From contig NZ_CP041242.1 of the NCBI RefSeq assembly GCF_006547045.1, positions 354,001 through 418,000 on the forward strand: 64,000 nucleotides of DNA. Reading direction: 5' to 3'. Made by a program: the position numbers and the translations under genes. The stretch is from Lysobacter alkalisoli. GTDB lineage: Bacteria; Pseudomonadota; Gammaproteobacteria; Xanthomonadales; Xanthomonadaceae. The notes under the pieces are model-generated. The model was not told where the DNA came from. It ran no database searches and saw only the letters and a program-made list of their open reading frames with translations. Positions 19,366-26,408 of this stretch are shown here, in pieces (the first letter of the stretch is position 1; each line of letters begins with the position of its first letter).

Positions 19366-20157
19366 ATGTCCGTTCCGTTTCCGCATCGCCCGCCGCGGCG
19401 TCCCCGGGTCTGGGCCTGGTTGTTCGCCGCCTCGCAGCTGGCGGTGATCGGTATCTGGTGGGCCTGGGGTTGGCGCTGGGGGCTGCCGGCGATGCTGGCC
19501 AGCCACGGCGCGATGTTCTGGGGCACGCTGTGGCCGCATTCGCGCCTGTTCAGCCCGGTGCTCAACCGGCTGCCGACCGATGAGAAGGTGCTTTGGCTGA
19601 CCATTGATGACGGTCCCTCGGACGACACCGCAGGCATCCTCGACCTGCTCGAAGCGCATGGTGCGAAAGCGACCTTCTTCCTCGTCGGCGCGCGTGCCGC
19701 GGCGCGGCCGGAGCGGGTGCGCGAGATCGTGCGCCGCGGCCATGGCATCGGCAACCACAGCTTCGATCATCCTTCGGCGATGTTCTGGGCGCTGGGGCCG
19801 GCGGCGATGCGACGGCAGATCGACCGTGCGCAGGAGGTGCTGAGCGGACTGGTCGGCGCTCCGCCGCGCTGGTTCCGTGCCGTGGTCGGCATGGCCAACC
19901 CGTTTGCCGCGGCGGCATTGAAACGGCACGGACTGGCGCGGGTGGCGTGGTGCGCACGTGGCTTTGACGCAGTCGAGGACGATCCCGGGATCGTGGTCAC
20001 CCGGCTGGAAGGCGGGCTGAAGCCCGGCGCGATCGTGCTGCTGCACGAAGGCGCCGCGCATGGCCGCAGCGTCGAGACCCTGGCGTTGTGGCTGCGGCGC
20101 ATGGACGAGCTCGGCTACCGCACCGTGCTCCCCGAAGAATTCGAATCCAGCACATAG
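19366..20157 (+). CDS. polysaccharide deacetylase (NodB-type), membrane-anchored
   Basis: NodB-homology deacetylase of 263 residues that removes N-acetyl groups from cell-wall or extracellular glycans. N-terminal membrane segments (WAWLFAASQLAVIGIWWAWG and a second hydrophobic stretch) precede the catalytic domain. LTIDDGPSDDT (motif 1, catalytic Asp and metal Asp), GNHSFDHPS (motif 2, His metal ligands), RWFRAVVGMANP (motif 3, unusually with A-V-V-G instead of R-x-P-G) and IVLLHEG (motif 5) are visible. The motif 3 change may alter the substrate. The start at MSVPFPH is preferred over an ATG 87 bp upstream that overlaps the divergent gene's promoter. Confidence 0.82.
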   Translation: MSVPFPHRPPRRPRVWAWLFAASQLAVIGIWWAWGWRWGLPAMLASHGAMFWGTLWPHSRLFSPVLNRLPTDEKVLWLTIDDGPSDDTAGILDLLEAHGAKATFFLVGARAAARPERVREIVRRGHGIGNHSFDHPSAMFWALGPAAMRRQIDRAQEVLSGLVGAPPRWFRAVVGMANPFAAAALKRHGLARVAWCARGFDAVEDDPGIVVTRLEGGLKPGAIVLLHEGAAHGRSVETLALWLRRMDELGYRTVLPEEFESST

Positions 20158-20230
20158 CCCGGGCAAGCCGAGCGCACCCGGGTTTTCAAGGCGTACCGCG
20201 TCCCCGGGTGCGGTTTCGCTTTGGCCGGGC
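20156..20230. repeat. inverted repeat of the CCCGGGT family, copy 2 (diverged)
   Basis: AGCCCGGGCAAGC and GCGCACCCGGG on the left face TCCCCGGGTGCGG and TTTGGCCGGGC on the right. It lies between convergent genes and overlaps the deacetylase stop codon. The arms are less perfect than in the copy at 8936. Confidence 0.75.
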
Positions 20231-20250
20231 ACGGCCGGGGCATCGCGCTC

Positions 20251-20955
20251 CTATGGAGCGCGCGCCACCACCAGCCAGTTGTTGAACGGCGTGTTGCCGG
20301 ACAGCGAGGAGATCCGCACCTCCAGGCCGGCGCCGGCCAGGCGGTCGTGCAGCAGGTCGCGGTCGGGGTAGTGCCGCGGGGTCGTTTTCATCCAGCCCAG
20401 CATGCGCGAGAGCAGGTCGACCGCACGGGTGACGCGGGCACGGCGGCTGCCGTCGTCCAGGCCGGTCCGGATCACCAGCCGCGCGCCGGGTTCGAGCATC
20501 GCCACCATCGTGTCGAGGACATCGGCATGCGCTTCGCGCGGGATGAACTGCATCACGTCGAGCATCGCCACGCTGCCGCGGTGCGATGGCAGTCCGACGG
20601 CCAGGTCGACGGTGTCGAACGAGACCGCATCCAGCCCGGCGCGCGCGGCTGCCCTGCCGGCCCGCCGGATCTTGCCTGCGTCGTTGTCGACCCCGTGATA
20701 GGGCATCGAAAGGCCGGCATCGCGCAGGGCATGGGCAAGCAGGCCGAGGCCGCAACCGAGGTCGACCAGTGGCGCGCGAGTGCCGCGCAGAGCCTCGATG
20801 ACGCCGGGGTAGAGCGGGTCGCTGCCGAGTTTGCTGCGGGTATAGAAGTAGTCCCCGCGGTAGCTCCACCAGCGGTCGGGCGAGAAGGCGCCGGAAATCC
20901 GGCGCACGCTGGCGGCCGGCAATGGGCGGGCATCGTCTCTCATGGTGGCGGACAT
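20251..20955 (-). CDS. class I SAM-dependent methyltransferase
   Basis: Methyltransferase of 234 residues. The SAM-binding motif I is VDLGCGLGLLAHAL, followed by an acidic motif II (YHGVDNDAGKI) and motif IV MLDVMQFIPREAH. FSPDRWWSYRGDYFYTRSK near the start and SLSGNTPFNNWLVVA at the end suggest a lipid- or small-molecule-type methyltransferase, but the substrate is unknown. It begins 11 bp after the SGNH hydrolase gene, which follows an aminotransferase; the three form a likely operon. Start codons at 20955 and 20943 are both possible; the upstream one is given. Confidence 0.8.
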   Translation of the reverse strand: MSATMRDDARPLPAASVRRISGAFSPDRWWSYRGDYFYTRSKLGSDPLYPGVIEALRGTRAPLVDLGCGLGLLAHALRDAGLSMPYHGVDNDAGKIRRAGRAAARAGLDAVSFDTVDLAVGLPSHRGSVAMLDVMQFIPREAHADVLDTMVAMLEPGARLVIRTGLDDGSRRARVTRAVDLLSRMLGWMKTTPRHYPDRDLLHDRLAGAGLEVRISSLSGNTPFNNWLVVARAP

Positions 20956-20966
20956 GTACGGGAGGC

Positions 20967-21722
20967 TCAGCGTGGTGGCCGGCGGTCTGACAGCATGCCG
21001 CGCACGACCGGCAACGCGATCCGGGTCCATTCGGCGTACATCGCCGCCGATGGATGCAGGCCGTCCCCGGCGACCATCGCCGGCTCGGCGCCGCGCTCGC
21101 GCGAGACCGGGGTGATGTCGACGAAGGCGACGCCGCGTGCCGTGCACAGTTCGTGCGCGGCGGCGTTGAAGGCGTCGATCTCGCGGCCGATCACGTCGAC
21201 GCCGCGGTCGTGGGCCTCGCCGAAAGGGGTCACCCCCCAGTCCGGGATCGACAGCACCATCACCCGCTCCGCCCGTCCGCCGGCATGGGCGATCGCACGC
21301 GCCAGCAGGGCGTCGAACTCGCTGCGGTAGTTGTCCAGGCTGCGCTCGCGGTACTGGTTGTTGACCCCGATCAGCAGGCTGACGAAGCCCCATTCGCCGA
21401 GCGGTTCGGCCTGGTCCATCGCCGCCGCCAGCTCGTCGGTGGTCCAGCCGGTGGTGGCGATGATGCGCGGATCGGCGAGCGGCACCCCTTCTGCGCGCAG
21501 CGCGGCCGCCAGTTGCACCGGCCAGCGCCCGGATTCGGGCACGGCCTCGCCGATGGTGTAGCTGTCGCCGAGGGCGAGGTAGGTCGTCATCGTCGATTCC
21601 TTGAAGGTCGCGCCGGCACAGGCGCAAAGCAGCAGCGCCGTGCAGGCGCCGGCAATCAGCAAGCGTACCGGTTCAGGCCAGCGCCGCACGCGCGGTCCCG
21701 CGGCCCGTGGCGAGTTCCGCAT
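20967..21722 (-). CDS. SGNH/GDSL hydrolase, probable lipoprotein
   Basis: Esterase or lipase-like enzyme of 251 residues. Block I is YLALGDSYTIGEAV (catalytic Ser), block III GVNNQYRER (oxyanion Asn) and block V DGLHPSAAMY (Asp and His). The N-terminus has Arg residues, a hydrophobic core and a lipobox-like LLLCAC, which predicts outer-membrane or periplasmic anchoring. The first 50 bp overlap the end of the aminotransferase gene. An internal ATG before TTYLALG would give a cytoplasmic protein; I prefer the long form because the lipoprotein signal is well formed. Confidence 0.8.
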   Translation of the reverse strand: MRNSPRAAGPRVRRWPEPVRLLIAGACTALLLCACAGATFKESTMTTYLALGDSYTIGEAVPESGRWPVQLAAALRAEGVPLADPRIIATTGWTTDELAAAMDQAEPLGEWGFVSLLIGVNNQYRERSLDNYRSEFDALLARAIAHAGGRAERVMVLSIPDWGVTPFGEAHDRGVDVIGREIDAFNAAAHELCTARGVAFVDITPVSRERGAEPAMVAGDGLHPSAAMYAEWTRIALPVVRGMLSDRRPPR

Positions 21723-22932
21723 GGCGCTCGAGCACGCGTTCGATGCGGCGGAACACCTCGCGCAGCTCGTCGGGCTGTGGCAACAGGGTGACGCGGAAGT
21801 GGTTGCGGAAGGCGACGTTGAAGCTGCTGCCCGGCACCACCAGCACGTTCTCGGTCTCCAGCAATTCCAGCGCGAAGCGGTGGTCGTCGAAGCCTTCCGC
21901 GGCGGCGCCGGTCACCGCCGGGAACGCATACAGCGCGCCGGCCGGCTCGACCAGTTCGAGGTAGCGGCTGGCGGCAACGCTTTCGATCACCGCGCGGCGT
22001 GCCTCGTACAGGCGCCCGCCGGGTGCGCAAAGCGCGTCGATGGTGTTGGGACCGTGCAGGGCGGCCTCGACCGCGAACTGGCCCGGCACATTCGCACACA
22101 GCCGCAGTGCGCCGAGCAGGTCCATCGCGTGGTGGAAATCGCCGACCTGCAACGGGTCGCCCGACAGCATCGCCCAGCCGACCCGCCAGCCGCAGGCGCG
22201 GTGGACCTTGCTCAGGCCGCCGAAGCTCAGGCACGGCACCTCGCCGGCCAGTGGCGCGATCGGCTCGAACGTCGCGCCGTCGTAGAGCACCGAGTCGTAG
22301 ATCTCGTCGCACAGCAGCAGCAGCCCGTGGCGCGCCGCGATCGCGACGATCCGCTCCAGCAGCTCGCGCGGGTAGTTGGCACCGGTCGGATTGTTCGGGT
22401 TGATCAGCACGATCGCGCGGGTGCGGCTCGATACCAGCGCCTCGATCTCGTCCGGATCGGGCAGGAAGCCGTTCTCCGGCAGGCAGCGGTAATAGACCGG
22501 GCGACCGTCGTTGAGGATCGTGGCTGCCGACCACAACGGGTAGTCGGGCGAGGGCAGCAGCACCTCGTCGCCGGGGTTGAGCAGGGCGCGCAGCGACAGG
22601 TCGATCAGCTCGCTGACGCCGTTGCCGATGAATACCCGCTCCGCGGTCGCGTTCGGCGTGCCGCGCTGTTTGTGGAAAGCGGCGATCGCCTCGCGCGCCT
22701 CCGGCAGACCCTGCTGGTGGGTATATGGATCGGTGTCGGCGATATGGTCGGCGATCGCGCGCTGCAGGTGCTCGGGGGCGCGGAAGCCGAACGCGCCCGG
22801 GTTGCCGATGTTGAGCTTGATCAGGGTCCGGCCCTGGGCCTCCAGCTCGCGGGCGCGGCGGGCCAGCTCGCCGCGGATTTCGTAACGGACTTCGGACAGG
22901 CGTTCGCGGGTCTTGAGGCTGGAGGGCGGCAT
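21673..22932 (-). CDS. PLP-dependent aminotransferase, alanine transaminase type (AlaA-like)
   Basis: Fold-type I aminotransferase of 419 residues. Family marks are IKLNIGNPGAFGFRAPE, PYTHQQGLPEARE, LINPNNPTGANYP, LLCDEIYDSVLYD and the PLP-lysine loop SFGGLSKVHRACGWRVGW (Lys near residue 240). RVTLLPQ with Arg near the C-terminus binds the substrate carboxylate. These features match glutamate-pyruvate aminotransferase AlaA, the main alanine-forming enzyme. The overlap with the lipoprotein gene downstream implies co-translation. Aspartate-type specificity is less likely because of the GNPGAFGF motif. Confidence 0.85.
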   Translation of the reverse strand: MPPSSLKTRERLSEVRYEIRGELARRARELEAQGRTLIKLNIGNPGAFGFRAPEHLQRAIADHIADTDPYTHQQGLPEAREAIAAFHKQRGTPNATAERVFIGNGVSELIDLSLRALLNPGDEVLLPSPDYPLWSAATILNDGRPVYYRCLPENGFLPDPDEIEALVSSRTRAIVLINPNNPTGANYPRELLERIVAIAARHGLLLLCDEIYDSVLYDGATFEPIAPLAGEVPCLSFGGLSKVHRACGWRVGWAMLSGDPLQVGDFHHAMDLLGALRLCANVPGQFAVEAALHGPNTIDALCAPGGRLYEARRAVIESVAASRYLELVEPAGALYAFPAVTGAAAEGFDDHRFALELLETENVLVVPGSSFNVAFRNHFRVTLLPQPDELREVFRRIERVLERHAELATGRGTARAALA

Positions 22933-23058
22933 CGGCGGTGTGGCGTGGGGTGGATGGGCGAAATTTCCGCCAGACTATCCGAATGCGTAGCCGTGTCCAG
23001 CGGGCGTGGGCCCGCCATGCGGCTAGAATCCGGCCATGCATCACGACCTCGACCGATC

Positions 23059-24219
23059 TTGACCTCCACCAGCGCCGAACTGCAGGCGATCGGCTGGCCG
23101 CTGGTCGGCCCTGCCGATCCGTTGCCGGCCGGTTGGGCGGCCCTGCTCAAGGCCCATCCCGAAGCCCGCCCGGCCCGCATCATCGAGCAGCACCGCAGCG
23201 GCTACGTGGTCGCCGAGGCGCCCGACGACGGCGAGTCGCCCGTTAGCAGCTATCGGGCCGAATCGCTGCCGGAATGGACCCGTCCGGCCCGCTACCGCAA
23301 GGGCGAGGTGGCGCCGGAAGAGCGGCCCGCGGTCGGCGACTGGGTGCTGGTCGAGGGCGAGGTGCCGAAAGCGCGTATCGTCGCCCTGTTGCCGCGCTGG
23401 AGCGCGATCAAGCGCGGCGCGGCCGGCGAACACTACAAACAGCAGTTGATCGCGGCCAACATCGACACGGTGTTCGTCGTCTGTGGGCTCGACGACGACT
23501 TCAACCCGCGCCGGATCGAACGCTACCTGCTGCTGGTCCGCGGTACCGGCGATGGCCCCGAACCGGTGGTCGTGCTGACCAAGACCGACCTCGCCGAAGC
23601 GGCGACCCCCGGCGCGGTCGAGGCCGCGGTTGCCGAACTGCGCGCACTCGGCGACGACACGCTGGCGGTGCGCACGGTCAACGCCAGGGATACCACCAGC
23701 GCCAGGGCCCTCGGCGAATGGCTGGCGCCGGGTCGGACCGTGGTCCTGGTCGGCAGCTCCGGCGCCGGCAAGTCGACCCTGACCAACAGCCTGCTCGGGA
23801 TCGAGCGGATGAAGACCGGCGAGGTCCGCGAGCGCGATTCCAAGGGCCGCCACACCACCACCCACCGAGCGTTGATACCGCTGCCGTCGGGTGCCTGCCT
23901 GATCGACACCCCCGGCATGCGCGAACTCAAGCCGACCGGCGAGGAGGACGTCACCGAGAGCTTCGCCGACATCGAGGCGCTGGCCGAGCAATGCCGGTTC
24001 CGCGACTGCGCCCACGCCCGCGAACCCGGCTGCGCGGTGCGTGCCGCGATCGAGTCGGGACGACTCGATCCGCAGCGCTTCGCCAACTACCTCAAGCTGC
24101 GCGACGAAGTCGCCGGCGCCGCCGATAAACTCGCCAATCGCCTGGCGCAGAAGCAGGACGCGAAAGTGCAGGGCAAGACGCTGAACAAGCGGCTGGAAGA
24201 TAAATATGGGAAACGATGA
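23059..24219 (+). CDS. rsgA: ribosome small subunit biogenesis GTPase RsgA
   Basis: Circularly permuted GTPase of 386 residues that checks late 30S maturation. An OB-fold lies N-terminal (GDWVLVEGE). GTPase motifs appear in permuted order: TKTD (G4), GSSGAGKST (G1) and LIDTPGM (G3). The C-terminal zinc-binding motif CRFRDCAHAREPGC has the C-x4-C-x-H-x5-C spacing of RsgA. The TTG start at 23059 begins where homology begins; an ATG at 23017 in the same frame is an alternative, with TAGAAT at 23024 resembling a -10 element. The 3' end overlaps the next gene by 14 bp. Confidence 0.92.
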   Translation: MTSTSAELQAIGWPLVGPADPLPAGWAALLKAHPEARPARIIEQHRSGYVVAEAPDDGESPVSSYRAESLPEWTRPARYRKGEVAPEERPAVGDWVLVEGEVPKARIVALLPRWSAIKRGAAGEHYKQQLIAANIDTVFVVCGLDDDFNPRRIERYLLLVRGTGDGPEPVVVLTKTDLAEAATPGAVEAAVAELRALGDDTLAVRTVNARDTTSARALGEWLAPGRTVVLVGSSGAGKSTLTNSLLGIERMKTGEVRERDSKGRHTTTHRALIPLPSGACLIDTPGMRELKPTGEEDVTESFADIEALAEQCRFRDCAHAREPGCAVRAAIESGRLDPQRFANYLKLRDEVAGAADKLANRLAQKQDAKVQGKTLNKRLEDKYGKR

Positions 24220-25468
24220 CCCCGCCATCGCCCACCATGCCGCGCTTGACGAGCGCATGGTCAGGGCTGTGCGTGGGATCCGGCTGCTGACCCTGACCAG
24301 TTGGCCGGCGGGGCAGGAAACTCGCTTCCTTGACGGCTTTCACGCCGGCCGGCTCGTACTGCCGAAGATCGAATACCCGCGCCACGACTTCGGTGAGGCG
24401 CGCGCCGAGCTCGACGCGATCGCCTCAGGAGCCGATCCCGACCATCCGCTCGGCCAGTACCTGCAGGAATCCGCCCGCAGCTGGGCCATCGCCGCGCAAC
24501 TGCTCGAATCGCTCGGCACGCCGGCGGTGACGACGCACTCGGTGGCGCTGTTCGGTCGCCCGGACGAGCATCTGCCCGGCAACGGCCCGACTGCGTGCGA
24601 GGCGGCCCACCACTTCATCACCATCGCCGATGAACTCGACCGCGAACTGATGGCCCCGGCCGAGCACGTCACCGTCTCGGCCACCGCGCTGCAACTGCAG
24701 CTGCAGCGCGATCTCGACACCTTCTTCGGTGAGCGCGTGATCGATGTCGAGCTCGATCCCGAGCTGATCGCCAAGGCCGCCGCCGGCGCCACCCGCATCC
24801 GCCTGCGCAGCAATGCCGCCTTCAGCGACTACGATCGCGACCAGCTGCTGCAGCACGAGGCCTTCGTCCACTCGCTGACCGCGCTCAACGGCCGCGAACA
24901 ACCGATCCTGCCGAGCCTGGCGTTGTCGTCGCCGCGCAGTACCGAGACTCAGGAGGGACTGGCGACCTTCGCCGAGCAGATCACCGGCAGCATCGATATC
25001 GGCCGGATGAAGCGGCTCAGCCTGCGCATCGAGGCGGTCGACATGGCCCTGCGCGGCGCCGACTTCATCGAGGTGTTCCGCTATTTCATGGACGAGGAGC
25101 AGTCCGCGGAAGACAGCTTCGCCTCCGCCCAGCGCGTGTTCCGCGGGGTACCGGTGACCGGTGACGCGGCGTTCACCAAGGACACCGTCTACCTGCGCGG
25201 GCTGGTGTCGGTGCATACCTTCTTCCGCTGGGCGCTGCGCGAGCAGAAGCTGCAACTGTGCCGCTGGCTGTTCGCCGGCAAGATGACCCTGGCCGACGTG
25301 CAGCGCTTCGAGCCGCTGTTCGCCGACGGCGTGCTGGTGCCCGCGCGCTGGATGCCGCACTGGATCACCCGCGCCAATGGCCTGGCCGGGATGCTGGCGT
25401 TCTCGCTGTTCGCCAATCGCATCCGCCTGGACGCGATCGCCACTGGCGACGAGCCGCTGGAGCTGTGA
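24206..25468 (+). CDS. DUF1704 (QEGLA motif) metalloprotease-like protein
   Basis: Protein of 420 residues of the DUF1704 family, often annotated as flavohemoglobin expression-modulating. HEAFVHSLT supplies a HExxxH-type zinc site and TQEGLATFAEQ the name-giving QEGLA motif with a second-helix Glu. The eukaryotic relatives (KIAA0895/MATCAP type) are tyrosine carboxypeptidases, so peptidase activity is plausible. No signal peptide, thus probably cytoplasmic. It overlaps the end of rsgA by 14 bp, suggesting one transcript and perhaps a link with ribosome or protein quality control. The bacterial substrate is unknown. Confidence 0.85.
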   Translation: MGNDDPAIAHHAALDERMVRAVRGIRLLTLTSWPAGQETRFLDGFHAGRLVLPKIEYPRHDFGEARAELDAIASGADPDHPLGQYLQESARSWAIAAQLLESLGTPAVTTHSVALFGRPDEHLPGNGPTACEAAHHFITIADELDRELMAPAEHVTVSATALQLQLQRDLDTFFGERVIDVELDPELIAKAAAGATRIRLRSNAAFSDYDRDQLLQHEAFVHSLTALNGREQPILPSLALSSPRSTETQEGLATFAEQITGSIDIGRMKRLSLRIEAVDMALRGADFIEVFRYFMDEEQSAEDSFASAQRVFRGVPVTGDAAFTKDTVYLRGLVSVHTFFRWALREQKLQLCRWLFAGKMTLADVQRFEPLFADGVLVPARWMPHWITRANGLAGMLAFSLFANRIRLDAIATGDEPLEL

Positions 25469-25482
25469 ACCGCGCCGAAAGT

Positions 25483-25498
25483 GCGCCATCCCTGGCGC
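25483..25498. terminator. short hairpin between convergent genes
   Basis: Perfect stem GCGCCA-tccc-TGGCGC in the gap between the convergent DUF1704 and MddA-like genes. No T-run follows, so rho-independent termination is uncertain. Confidence 0.35.
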
Positions 25499-25510
25499 TG
25501 GGGGAGGGGG

Positions 25511-26266
25511 TCAGCGGGCGAGCGCGCGGCGGGCGCTGCTTCCACGCTTGATGCCGGGTACCAGCATCGGCACCTCGCGGCGATAGTCGGCGTACTCCGG
25601 GTGCGCATCCATCAGATCGCGCTCTTCGAGCTGGATCGCGACCAGGATGTAGCCGGTGGTCAGCAGCGCGAACACCAGGTGGGCGACGGTCATCGTCGGC
25701 GTCGCCCAGAACGCGAACAGCCAGCCGACATAGAGCGGGTGCCGCACCCAGCGGTACAGGATCGGGGTGTCGAATTTCAGCGGGGTATAGGGTTTGCCGC
25801 GGAACTCGAGCCAGACCTGGCGCACGCCGAACAGGTCGAAGTGGTTGATCAGGAACGTGCTGACCAGCACCAGCGCCCAGCCGAACGCGTACAGGACGTG
25901 GATCACGCCGACGGCGAGGGTGTTCTCGACGTTCCAGATCACCCCGCCCATCGGTTGCCAGAGCACGAACAGCGCGATCAGCGCCAAGCTCGAGAACAGG
26001 ACGTAGGTGCTGCGCTCGGCGGCCTCGGGAATGAACTTCGTCCACCAGCGCTTGAATGCCGGCCGCGCCATCACGCTGTGCTGCACCGCGAAGGCGGCGA
26101 GAAGCCCGAGGTTGACCAGCAGCGCCTGGCCGAACGGCACCACCGCGGCCGAATCGATCGAGCGCGGCACGAACAGGTTGCCGACGAAGCCGATCGCGTA
26201 CAGGAAGGAGGCGAAGAAGATGGCGTAACTGACGACGCCGTAGAGCAGGATCAGGGTGCGTTTCAT
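25511..26266 (-). CDS. mddA: MddA-like methanethiol S-methyltransferase (isoprenylcysteine methyltransferase fold)
   Basis: Integral membrane methyltransferase of 251 residues with about six hydrophobic segments. The ICMT signature is near the C-terminus: LYRWVRHPLYVGWLFAFW, then EERDLMDAHPEYADYRREV, where SAM and substrate bind. The N-terminus MKRTLILLYGVVSYAIFF and FLYAIGFVGNLFVPRSID match the MddA group, which methylates methanethiol to dimethyl sulfide. The start at 26266 is preferred; the open frame extends further upstream but without family sequence. Other membrane methyltransferases (NnrU or ICMT-like) are possible. Confidence 0.72.
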   Translation of the reverse strand: MKRTLILLYGVVSYAIFFASFLYAIGFVGNLFVPRSIDSAAVVPFGQALLVNLGLLAAFAVQHSVMARPAFKRWWTKFIPEAAERSTYVLFSSLALIALFVLWQPMGGVIWNVENTLAVGVIHVLYAFGWALVLVSTFLINHFDLFGVRQVWLEFRGKPYTPLKFDTPILYRWVRHPLYVGWLFAFWATPTMTVAHLVFALLTTGYILVAIQLEERDLMDAHPEYADYRREVPMLVPGIKRGSSARRALAR

Positions 26267-26408
26267 GCGGGCTCCGGTGCGAAGCGGGGAGTGGGCGCGC
26301 AGTCTCGTCTCCGCCAGGCGCACCGTCTTGACCGTTGCCGGACCGTGTTCTGACCATTCCATGACCCGTAGTGGAATCAATGGCTTGGAATGAAAGACGC
26401 GCGGATCT

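Noticed and set aside
21601-23058. N-terminal extension of rsgA by about 480 residues
   Set aside because: This part is antisense to the aminotransferase and shows no domain; RsgA homology begins near 23059.
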